Positions 1 through 13,100 of a stretch of DNA of 60,000 nt are shown here, piece after piece; position 1 is the stretch's first letter; each line of letters begins with the position of its first letter. Location: assembly GCA_914767715.1 (NCBI GenBank), contig OU612072.1, positions 26,848,001 through 26,908,000 of the forward strand, read 5' to 3'. The translations under genes and the position numbers were made by a program. Below the pieces are notes generated by a model. It was not told the origin of the DNA. It saw only the letters and a program-made list of their open reading frames with translations, and made no database searches. The stretch comes from Membranipora membranacea (taxonomy: Eukaryota; Bryozoa; Gymnolaemata; Cheilostomatida; Membraniporidae).

Positions 1-1165
1 TTTAATTGTTTTATTATTTTTGTATCGTCGAGCCGTCAACATCAGGGCCTATCATTTCATGTCCTCAAAATCCATTCAATATCAACTTCCAGTATTATTT
101 CATTTTTATTCTGTTTAAAGCGGTTCATGAGAGACCAGGTACGATACGATTGGGATTCTATCTGACCATAGAGAGATTTCCAACAATAGAATAAGATACT
201 TTTTTGTCTCATTTGCTGTAAAGGATGGAGTGCTAAGTTTTGGCTACACTTTTCTTTATAAAATGAAATTTATTAGAATAAATTGTCTACTGGTCAGCCA
301 TAACATTGATATTTATTCATAAAAAAAAATACTTCTCATACAAAAATGATGCTGAGAAATAAAAATCTTCCTACAGCAGCACAGCAGCTACCTGTAAGCA
401 GACCGAATAAAGTAAAATATGAAATACAAATTAACTTGAGGGCCTAGTTTGTGGGTCGTAATTAGAACTTGATGAGTTCTAAAGATTAATCGATCCTCTT
501 GATTGATAATTGGATGCCACAAACTCCTCGAGAACTAGCAAGAAGGGCCTAAAGCTATAGAGTTATAACCAGATCATGTGATATATAGAAAGAAGCAAAA
601 ATATAATATATTGTAGACTAGCTTAAAGAAGGGTGTCCATGATTTTGTTGTCGACAACTTACTAAGAAGATTGTTAAAAGCTTCTCCTGATGACGATACC
701 CAAATTATTGTAAACTCAGTCAAAACAGAAACTAAAAGTCACAGTGACACAATCTAATATGGCATTACATTATTGTGTGACAAGACGCTGTTATATGTGT
801 ATGAACTTACCCAGGAGGAGTAAATATTAGCTAGAGTTAAAGTTAGCTAGACTGGCACATTGTTAGCTAGAGTTAAAGTTAGCATCGATATAGGCTAGCC
901 ATAAATATCACTATTACAAGCTGATAACCTTACTCCTCTTGGGTACACCTATCCACTTAACCAACTTCCAGAGACAGGAGATATGTATTCAATATAAGGC
1001 TCTGATTGGCTCAGTGATATGCTGTGAAGTCGAATGTGTTATTAATGACTGAGCACCCTCTAATTCAGTCAATCACACCCAGAGTTATGTATATAAATAA
1101 GTTGGTATGTAGAAAAATAAGCAAATATAATTGTTTGGTCCATTAATAAAAATAAAGATGGGAGC
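1..1165. other. 3' flank of ACSS1, no gene recognised
   Basis: I see no supportable gene here. A short open stretch at 6-194 has no recognisable domain. A 16-bp inverted repeat (TACCCAGGAGGAGTAA at about 815-830, complement TTACTCCTCTTGGGTA at about 931-946, one mismatch) brackets about 100 bp that contains a direct repeat of GCTAGAGTTAAAGTTAGC. This resembles a very small MITE. Confidence 0.4.
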
Positions 1166-4100
1166 CTATTTTTGACTTTTAGCATGAAGTTCCACAATGG
1201 TCTCAACCACTGATGGGTCGGCGAGGGTAGTGACGTCCCCTAAATCTTTCTTCTCTCCCACAGCTACTTTACGTAGGATACGCCTCATAATCTTACCGGA
1301 GCGAGTCTTAGGGAGCCCTGGTACGATCTGTAATTGTGAATAATATGTATAAAGCATACTGTAATAAGGACATATTATAATGCTACATTATGTACATAGC
1401 GTTATAATATGGGCCTATCATGATGTAACAAGACGGCCCATAGACGGCCCATAGATGGCCCATAGACGGCACAAGACATAATGCCAATGAATATATAACA
1501 TACCAGTATATGATCAGGCATAGCAAACTTAGCGATTCCCTCAGCGACAGAGGATCTCAGTTCTGTGATTATCTCCTCCTCAGATTTAGTTATATTATCC
1601 TTCAGAGTGGTGAAGGCGTAAATACCTACAAGACATGTACAGCAATATCAGTCAACGATCTCATTATGTGTATAAATAACAAGTTAGCTGTACAGTAAGT
1701 TAGTTGTGATTCCCAGCACCGACACCAGAAGAGAAAAGGGAGAATCTGCACACCTGTTAACAAGAATGAGCGGCCGTTACATGAGAAGGGTTACATGAGA
1801 AGGGTTACATGAGAAGGGTTACATGAGACGAGCGGGTTACATGAGACGAGCGGGTTACATGAGACGAGCGGGTTACATGAGACGAGCGGGTTACATGAGA
1901 CGAGCGGGTTACATGAGATGAGCGGGTTACATGAGACGAGCGGGTTACATGAGACGAGCGGGTTACATGAGACGAGCGGGTTACATGAGACGAGCGGGTT
2001 ACATGAGACGAGCGGGTTACATGAGACGAGCGGGTTACATGAGAAGGTTACATGAGACGAGCGGGTTACATGAGATGAGCGGGTTACATGAGACGAGCGG
2101 GTTACATGAGAAGGGTTACATGAGACGAGCGGGTTACATGAGAAGGGTCGGGAGATTCAGAGCTTGATTAGTGAAGACTTAATGTATGACATAATGTACA
2201 TCACTACGTTACACATTATGTCATATATAATGTAAAGCATATACAGCATAATGTGTAACATAACATATAGCATAATGTATAACATTACGTTTAGAATTAA
2301 TTATAGCGCAAGATATAATATAATGTATAACAACCGTACTCTGTTGATAACAATATCTATCTCTGCAATTTCATAAAGTCTTGACCAGTATGACGACGTG
2401 CAGTAAGTCGGGTTCAAGGAGGTTAAGACACCCACCGAACTCATAGGTCATAACTCAGCACCCCATGTAAACAAGCACAAGCTGTTGGAAATGGCTCTTC
2501 ATATTAATAGTTTGTAACCCCTGCTGGTGCAATGCCCGGTGAATCTCATATCAATCCATCATAATAAAGTAATGATTATCGAGGACTTTGGGGCTTTCTG
2601 GACCTCCAATGAACAGGTCAATTCAGTGTGAGCACCGCATCACTGCTATATACAACAACCCTCTTTAATAAAAAAAACAAAAAAAAGCAATCTATTATAA
2701 GTGATGGTATTTTTCATCTACTGTCCAAGAACGAACTCGACTTTTTAAACATTTTATTTGTAATAATTTTTCTGTCGATATTACCAGCTACGTAGTTGAG
2801 CAAATTTGTATTTTAGCCACAAACTATGCCAACTTTGATGAGCATATTTTAAATGACTGCTACTCATGCCCAAGATCGCAATACCTTTTACCAAAGGAAA
2901 AAACCAAAAGATTTTTAAATAGTTTTATACCGGTTAGCATCAAGATTTTAAACAACAGAGACATTCCTACTCCATCATTGTAATATGTCACTGACTATAT
3001 TACCAAATTAATCAATCTTATCTTATCTTAAAGTCATTTATAACAACTTATCACTTGCCATTCCCAGTTCAGTTAAACATAGAGACCATGTAGCCCGATG
3101 ACCTTGAGCTAAGTAAAGTAACGCTGAGAGACTTAACAAGGGCAATATAATAAAGATGAGAGCATCACTAAGTTCCTCTTATAATTAGATACACTAAATT
3201 CAATGTAAGCCTGGTACATGATCCCTGGACACTATCACATCACAGTAAGTATTACCCTCACTGAGAAAGTATTATATTATGTTCTTACTCTGTGAGGACT
3301 ATCCTAGTACTATGATATATTATATAATACTGAATACTAAATACTAACCTTCTCCTTTGATGTGATGAGGTATTCCTATAACTGCTGTCTCAGCCACATC
3401 ACTGTGTGTATTCTGAAATAAATATAAATAAATAACACATACACTCAGCAGTAGTCAACAGCGGGTATACTCATATATATCTATGTATACATATATATAT
3501 GTGTGTATCAACTGGGTTACCCGAGGGCTAATCCCCGTGGGTGATTCATTATAGCAGGAGGATATCTTTATTACAATGGGTCAGCTGATTCTCTGCTCAG
3601 CTTATCCTTATAAGCTATGGTACTTCTAGTCCCAGCACAAGGATTTATAAGTGTCTAGATGAGCATCACACATACAAGTTACCTTTTAGGTACATTTTGG
3701 TACAGAAGGAATTTCTTAGTTCTATTACTATACATTGACACACAGTTTCAGGTATCAGACAGCTGCATTGTGCAGATTTTATTCAGATTGAGTGTCTAGC
3801 TAGATAGACCCACTCGCAATGAATTGTTCCCCCCAAAGGTATTTCGAGCTCTACAACAACCTTCACCAAGCAATCCTTGGCAATAATTTTGATGAATATG
3901 CAGATTGTCAGATTTCGGCTTTCAGAGGCTATCAATTTTACCTCGAGGTGCAGAAATGCGTTTTTGGAGCGTAATATGAGTTGAATCCATATTTTCATTT
4001 CTTTACTCAAATATTACAAACTATTAGAGACTTACCATGACATCCTCTATCTCAGCTGTACCGACTATTAGAGACTTACCATGACATCCTCTATCTCAGC

Positions 4101-7100
4101 TGTACCGACTATTAGAGACTTACCATGACATCCTCTATCTCAGCTGTACCGACTATTAGAGACTTACCATGACATCCTCTATCTCAGCTGTACCGACTAT
4201 TAGAGACTTACCATGACATCCTCTATCTCAGCTGTACCGAGTCGATGTCCGCTTACATTGATGACATCGTCAGTTCTCCCTGTGATCTGATAATATCCGT
4301 TACTGTGTCTGTGTGCTCCGTCTCCTGAGAAGTAGTACCCTACAGGACAGGTAATACAATACAATACAGGTAATACAATACAAAACAGGTAATACATCAC
4401 AATACAAGATTACACTACAATACAAGTAATAAACTACAATGCAAGAGAAGTAATACAATAAATTAGAAGTAATATCCTACAATACAGGTAATACATTACA
4501 ATAAAAGTAATACATCTCAATACAAGTAATACACTACGATACAGGGGAAGTAATATAAAACAGTATAAATAAAGTAGTACACACAAGACGAGTAGTACAA
4601 TACAATACAAGTAATACATTACAATACAATACAATACAAGTAATACAGTATGAGAAAAGTAATACCCTACAGGACAAATAATACAATACAAGTGTTACAA
4701 TACAAGTAATACAATACAAATACAAATACAAAGTAATACACACAAGACGAGTAGTACAATACAATACAAGAGAAGTAATAGCCTATTTTACAAAAAGGGG
4801 CACTGGGAGTGGCAAGATATGGTGTGACTGCTGCGTGGCAATTTAAGATCTGAATTGTGTAGTTTGATGTCACAGCGATTTCGCCAACACAACACAGGCA
4901 GGTGTTACATGTGGCATGATCTACCGCATGCCAGCCCTACAAAAATAAGTCTTGTTGGTGATGTAGAGCCTGTCTGAGGATGTCATAGCTGTACGTGTTG
5001 TTATGTGACTCAAAGAGTAGTATGAGTGTTTCATTGGGTTGATGAGGTATATATAAAATATATCTTAGTATAGAACATGGGCTTCATCAATAAACCCTCT
5101 ACAGGCCTAACAAAACCCTTATGTGTGACACTGCGATAGGTGAAAGGAGGGATAAATCACGATGAATTTAACTGAAATAGTACTACCTTCTATAACATAC
5201 CCGGGAACGGTTTGAAGTAAGTATTAATAAATCTCTCATTATCTCCCCATATAGTACGAGCCATCCCAGGCCACGGCTTTCTAATACACAAAGCTCCGGA
5301 TACATCATTCTCTGTTAGCTCAGTCTATAAACATGGCATGTGACAATGGTCAAGCTGTGTGACAGGTGGAGCTTAAGGAGTTTCTCCCCCTGCACTGGTC
5401 ATGCTGTGTGACAGGTGGAGGGGGAGCTTTAGGAGTTTCTCCCCCTGTACTGGTCAAGCTGTGTGACAGGTGGAGGGGGAGCTTTAGGAGTTTCTCCCCC
5501 TGTACTGGTCAAGCTGTGTGACAGGTGGAGGGGGAGCTTTAGGAGTTTCTCCCCCTGTACTGGTCAAGCTGTGTGACAGGTGGAGGGGGAGCTTTAGGAG
5601 TTTCTCCCCCTGCACTGGTCAAGCTGTGTGACAGGTGGAGGGGGTGCTTTAGGAGTTTCTCCCCCTGTACTGGTCAAGCTGTGTGACAGGTGGAGGGGGA
5701 GCTTTAGGAGTTTCTCCCCCTGCACTGGTCATGCTGTGTGACAGGTGGAGGGGGAGCTGTAGGAGTTTCTCCCCCTGCTCTGGTCATGCTGTGTGACAGG
5801 TGGAGGGGGAGCTTTAGGAGTTTCTCCCCCTGCTCTGGTCATGCTGTGTGACAGGTGGAGGGGGAGCTTTAGGAGTTTCTCCCCCTGCTCTGGTCATGCT
5901 GTGTGACAGGTGGAGGGGGAGCCAATAGTATACAAGCAGGGTGGATCAAACTTGTATTAATTAACTACACAGCTACACCCCTGTACACAGCAGATCATCT
6001 ATTTAGTGTTTAATTAACACGCTACGCAGCAGATCATCTATTAATTAACACGTTACGCATCAGATCATCAATTTAGTGTGAAGAAACAGCATTTGAAAGT
6101 GTGTGTCTTCAATATGCTCAGATCCGAAGCCAATTAACTAAGAGATACACAGTTCACAGATACACAGATACACAGATACACAGTTCACAGTTCACAGAAC
6201 CTTTTACAAAAAAATAGGACCAGCTTTTTATATATTAATATACTGATTAGCATCAAGAGATATTACAAAAGTTACAGAAGAGGTGTACACCCGAGGGTGC
6301 TGGGGACACCCGAGGGTGCTGGGGACACCCGAGGGTGCTGGGGACACCCGAGGGTGCATGGGGCACCCGAGGGTGCTGGGGGCACCCGAGGGTGCTGGGG
6401 ACACCCGAGGGTGCTGGGGACACCCGAGGGTGCTGGGGGCACCCGAGGGTGCTGGGGACACCCGAGGGTGCATGGGGCACCCGAGGGTGCTGGGGGCACC
6501 CGAGGGTGCTGGGGACACCCGAGGGTGCTGGGGACACCCGAGGGTGCTGGGGGCACCCGAGGGTGCTGGGGACACCCGAGGCTGCTGGGGACACCCGAGG
6601 GTGCTGGGGACACCCGAGGGTGCTGCAACAATCAACCTTGAAAGCTCCCCCCAATGGGATTCCAACTCACAACTCTTGCCGCACTAATCGCCAGAGAATA
6701 GCAAGAGCGCTAACCATTTGCGCCATCTCAACATCCCATATAGAGGTGAGATGGCGCACTCGGTTAACGCGCTTGCTATTTCGAGTAAAATGAGTCTAAA
6801 ATCTAAATATAGCGAGTCAAAGAAGACAACTATAATATCCACAGTACTTATACCTCAGTGTATACAGACCTGATTGGAGTCTAGCAGAGCTGGCTCGATA
6901 CCAAAGAAAGGTCTCATAGGCATACCGGGTACTATCTCAGCTCCCTGTTCTGAGGGTCGGGGTGTTACACATATACCTCCTGTCTCTATAAATACAAAAC
7001 TAACATAAACCTCACATAGGTCAGGTACAACATCTCAGCATTACTCATAGCGTAAGACATGATGCCACAACCTCTTCTGCTGGTATTGCCAAAATGAGAT

Positions 7101-10100
7101 ATCAATACAGCAGCCCATTGAGGCAGCCGAACACAACTCCCGTTTGTTTGATGACAAACTACGTATGAGTTTCTCACTTCCTATTCTAAATCATATTCGA
7201 ATGCAGACTGCAAAATGAAAAGCTTTGTGGATAAGTTCCGGCATACTCATGGCCTATGAGGTATGTGGATCTTAGATTCAGTTTGAGCCAATTTGATGAC
7301 ATCATGAGTTTCATGCAATGCTCGTAAACAGAGGGGAAGTAACTCTGAAGATGAAAGAAAGTCATAAAGTTGATCAACAGTACTATACAATTATAATTTA
7401 TAATGATTAATGAGCTGCTCTAAGGTAAAGTTACAATCACTTGGACACTATGACTATAATAACTAGAAGAGACATACCTGTTTGCCACCAGGTATCCACC
7501 AGATCACACTTATTATTGCCCACTACTGTATTATACCAGTGCCAGGCTTCATGGTTCAGTGGTTCTCCTACACAACCTAACGTTCTCAGCGATGTGAGGT
7601 CGTATCTACCCGGCCAATCATCTCCTGTATAAGTACATCGCAGTTATAAATAAAATATCATCGCCTTGGCATTATGTTCCATATTAAGCGAGAAGGTGTG
7701 AAATTCTAAAAAAACTACGAACAGGATAAAAATCCTGAATTATTGTTTGAACAAACCGGATGAATATATCACAGAGTAAGGATAAGCAGAGGGGACACTT
7801 CAATGATCGTTATAGTGCCTGCGGTTTTTATCCACTGGGGGAAATTCATCAATCTGGCCACCTGCCAATTTCAGAATATATATAAGTTACAGTGGAGTTT
7901 TGTCATGCAGACATAGCCACCTTTGATAGGTCAGAATTCATTCTGTATTTATCCTAAAGACTGATTTCTAACTTTTCTGAAATGTCCAATCTTCGAGCTA
8001 TACACCATATTATTGTCATTTTTTGCTAGGATACATAGGCTATGAGTAATCCAGGTTTTTAAAATGAGTTTTATCATATAGATTTACATAGGGCTTAGGT
8101 CAATGCACGGACATTTCCTAATTTTGATGACCAGCCGTCTATCAATTGTCACATGTAAATCTATATGACAAAACTCATTTCAAAAACCTGGATTACTCTT
8201 AGCCTATGAATCCTAGCAAAAAATGACAATAATATGGTGTATAGCTTGAAGCTTGGGCATTCCAGCAAAGTTGGAAATCAGTCTTTAGGATAAATACAGA
8301 ATGAATTATGGCCCATCAAAGGTAGGGATGTCTGCAAGAAAAATGCCATTATAACACATAGAGATAATGAGTTTTTGGCATCCAGCTGTGCACAATTTTC
8401 CCCCAGTGAATCAAAAACCGCAGGCACTATAACTATCATTGAACTGTCCCCTCTGTATATCCTTACTCTGTGAATATATCAACTTTTTTTATTAATAGAT
8501 CAGTGACAGGCGATGACATGTCCCCCATACTGACACTTTTATAATTAACTATATTTGGCATCAGGACCATAGGGACTACAGTTCAACATATTTTGTAATT
8601 CTGGGGGTTATTTGACAATAACGTTTGGCTAATAAGCCTATAGTTACTCTAGTACTCTGACCAGCTTTGAGTAGAAGCCTGATTGCTGTCGGCGCCGTGT
8701 ATAACTGATTAATCTTAAGCCTCTCCACCATCTCCCAGTATCTGCCTACAGATAATAATACAACGTATATGAGTATAAATTATTGCAACAACTATCACAA
8801 ATAAAAACACAACGGATATCAGTACAAAGTGTTGTAAAATTATCACAACTATTCGCTGGTGACCCATAACTTTTCCAAAATTCAATAGACTGGGTTACGT
8901 AGTATATTATCCGCTGATTTCACCAGGATATAATGTAGGATCTGGTGTTAGGCCAGTGTGGAAACAGGACTTAACACACTTGATTTGAACCAGAGGAAAT
9001 TATTCAAGACCTGTTCAAGAGACCATCAAATAGCATAGGTCATAAAACTGGGTGGTAGTGTAACAAGCCTAACCAATCACACTGTACTTGGATGAGAGTA
9101 AGTACCCACACATACCTGCATTAAGGTAAGTACACAAATACCTGTATCAGGGTAAGTTCTCACACATACCTGTATTAAGGTAAGTACACAAGTACCTGTA
9201 TCAGGGTTAGAACACACACGTACCTGTTTCAGGGTAAGTACACACACGTACCTGGATTAGGATAAGTACACACACATAACTGTGTTATTGGTAAGTACAC
9301 ACACATACCTGAACTAGGGTAAGTACACACACTTACCAGGATTAGGGTAAGTACACACATACCTATATTAGGGTAAGTACACACGTACCTGTATTAGGGT
9401 AAGTACACACACATACCTAAACTAGGGTAAGTACACACACTTACCAGGATTAGGGTAAGTACACACATACCTATATTAGGATAACTACACACACATAACT
9501 GTGTTAGGGTAAGTACACACACATACCTGAACTAGGGTAAGTACACACACTTACCAGGATTAGGGTAAGTACACACATACCTATATTAGGATAACTACAC
9601 ACACATAACTGTGTTAGGGTAAGTACACACACATACCTGAACTAGGGGAAGTACACACACTTACCAGGATTAGGGTAAGTACACACATCCCTGTATCAGG
9701 GTAAGTACACACACATACCTGTATTAAGGTAAGTACACAAGCACCTGTATCAAGGTAAGTGCACACATGCATGTATTAAGGTAAGTACACAAATACCTGT
9801 ATCAGGGTAAGTACACACACGTACATGTATTAAGGTAAGCACACAAATACCTGTATCAGGGTTAGTACACACACGTACCTGGATTAAGGTAAGTACACAC
9901 ATACCTGTATTAAGGTATGTACACACACATACCTGGATTAGGATAAGTACACACACATAACTGTGTAAGGGTAAGTACACACACATACCTGAACTGGGGT
10001 TAGTACACACACTTACCAGGATTAGGGTAATTACACACATACCTATATTAGGATAAGTACACACACATAACTGTGTTAGGGTAAGTTCACACACATACCC

Positions 10101-13100
10101 GGATTAGGGTAAGTACACACATACCTGGATTAGGGTAGGTAGGAATGCTCTCAAATAGTACACTAGTGACACCGTTACACAGAGGTCCGTATACTACATA
10201 AGAGTGACCAGTAATCCATCCTATATCAGCTACACAGGCGTATACATCACCGGGTCGAGCTGAGAATACTGTCTGATAACATGCAGAGAGAATATAGGAT
10301 AATGATTATATATGAGAATCAAAGAGGAAGTAGAGCAGGATAGGGTCTGGTCTGCAGGCAACATGACAGGTACTTGTCTGCTAGTGACAAGACCAATTTG
10401 TGTCTGCCAGCCACAGGGCCACTCCTGTTTGTGCGCAACAGGGCAGTTCTTAATAAGACAACCTTCTAGGGTATAGTGTGCAGTACACATAACTATATGA
10501 ATATTCTGATTCTTTAATATTACTTTATTTTAATTTGTACCAAAGAAAAGTCATGACAGAACATACTTTCCTTTTTTTAAATTCATTCACCGTTTTGGTT
10601 GGCGAACAGCAAAAAAAATTTGCTGTCATAGTGACCCAATATATAACCAAGTTTTTGGAAATAATTATACTAATTGACAGCAATTTGATTTAAAAGTCGC
10701 ATGGGCTTGAACAACGCCTGTTTCTCCGTGATCTTTGCAACTAGAGATTTAATTAATCTAAGCTACATTACAAATTTCAGGTGTATGTAGATTTAAGTAA
10801 ACTAGGTTTGAACAAAAGCCTGAAGCGTCAGATAAAATCTCGGCAAAAAAGACAGACGATCATGTTTTTATGACGCAGTTATTGACCAGGAGATGATAGA
10901 CTGTGTCTTGTACACTTACACTTATACACTTACACTTGTACACTTACACTTGTACACTTACACACTTACACTTGTACACTTACACTTGTACACTTACACT
11001 TGTACACTTACCTGATGAGTCACACTGGCGTAGAGTAAATATCCTGCTGTAGTATGTACTATACCTTTAGGTTTACCAGTACTACCCGATGTATATAACA
11101 TAAAGGATGGATCCTCGCTATCAACAGATACTACAGGGGCGGCGGTGGACGCCTCCTCCATAAGCTACAACACGAGACACATACTAAAGAGGCGGAGCTA
11201 GACTCCTCTTCAATCAGCTACAACAAGGAACACATAATAAAGGGGCCTCCTCGATCAGCTACAACCGGAAACTGGAGCTAGATGCCTCCTCAGACAACAC
11301 ATTCTAAGAGTAGAGATCTTATATCAGTATGAGCCAGCAAACTAGTCTTCTTGTATGCTGTTGAAATGATAGTAGGTAGGTAGGCCTAAGAGGAAACTTG
11401 TTTTCTAACTCAACTCTTTTGTAACAATAAGACAATAGGCCTGTTGGTTATTATGTCTACCACACATTATGGAGTAAATGGTCATAACGTGTGTTTAGTG
11501 ATTGGAAATCAAACAATATGTGTTATCATGCTGTATGTCAAGGGTACAGTATCTCAACTTTTGTAAAGTACTAATCTCAAGGTCAAACAGAATATATAAT
11601 TGGAATTCCGCCCAAATTTACGGGCTAGGTGTATTTATATAGGGGAAAGTAGGTTGTATTGAAATGTTATCATAGTGTAGATAAAATGTTGCTGTTGGTT
11701 ATGTGAGAACATCAATAGCACAACGTCAACGCAATAAAGTGCTGTCACTCAAAACTAGTATTATCAGTTAGGGTTCACGAGTTAGTCGTGACTTGTATAG
11801 TGCTGCATAATAATCCTATCTTGTATCGGTTAAAAATTGGGATACTGCACAGTAGCCATATGATGTATAGAGAAGTATGACATACCTTATCTAGCGGTAC
11901 ATCCAGAGGTGACTGAGGTACAGGAGCACCTGTACGCTTAGCTACAAACACCTGCCTGACACTGTCACATTTACTGACAGCTGCGTCTACTGTCCTCTTC
12001 AGCTCTATAATCTTACCTCCTCTTACAGCCTGATCTGTGGTAATTACTGCTGTACATTCAGCTGTAAGAGAAATACAAAATTACCAACACAGTGATTTTT
12101 CTATTTTGGGAGAGAGAGGGAACTTAAAGAATGTGGATTTGGGGAGAGGAAGGAGGGGGTTCTGTGAAGTAATCTAATCCAAAATGTGTAGCCTATTCTC
12201 TTTTTCATTTTGATCTGTTGGTCCAAATTTCAGGACTCTGTGAGGTATGATGACCTGAAACAGAAGTTCTGACTTTATTGGTCGGAAAACTCTGGATTAC
12301 ATGGGCGCGGAGCTTACCTATTGACCTAATTTGATTCATAGACTGCGATTTTCAATATTTCTAAGAAGTATTATTGGGACGATCAGTGAAGCGACCATTA
12401 AAGTCTCAACATCAGTTCCTAACTGGAGCAAAGAGTCGAAGTACAACTTGTTGAACGGAAGTTATCTTCCTAATAATACTTATAGCATTCTGATCTCGCG
12501 CCAACTTTATATTTCATGTCTGACAAAGTTCTAAAATATCTCACCGTCTTGGATTCTAGCAGCTAAAGCGTCGGCACTGAATCCAGCGAAGACGACGCTG
12601 TGCATAGCTCCTATCCTCACACAGGCTAACATACAAGCTACAGCCTGAGGAGAGTTGGGCATGTAGATCGCCACCCGATCTCCTTTACTTATCCTATGCG
12701 CTGCTAGAACATTGGCTATTCTACAGACCATTTCCTGTAACTCTCTTAAATGAACAAGAATTTGTTGTATCAACGATTTTTTACAACTATCATGTAACAA
12801 AGAGAAGGTGGTGGATGGTTAGCAACAGTCCGATATTGATGATGCCAACGATTGCAATGTTCCTTTGGCACCAGTACTAACTAATTTGTTCCTCCCATAA
12901 AGAAATTATTATGTAACATGCAAATATTGATGATCCTGGCTTTGAATATTGCTGCATCCTACTGGCTCTGTGCCCCAGGTGAGCTCCGACCTACCTGCAA
13001 ACTGAGAGCAATTTGACTCCGAAACTGGCTCAAACGGCAACAGATCTTGACTGATTTCATATTTGAGTTTCAAGTTTGATGTGAATTTTTAGGAAGAGTT

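Noticed and set aside
1931-2167. Open frame of MRRAGY repeats
   Set aside because: It is the translation of an 18-bp non-coding minisatellite inside an ACSS1 intron, with no codon bias or conserved neighbour.
6228-6793. Overlapping Pro/Gly-rich open frames on both strands
   Set aside because: A 19-bp repeat keeps several frames open at once. All lie in an ACSS1 intron.
9750-10094. Minus-strand Cys/Thr-rich open frame
   Set aside because: It is the translation of the donor-bearing 28-bp array. No start context, and it is intronic in ACSS1.
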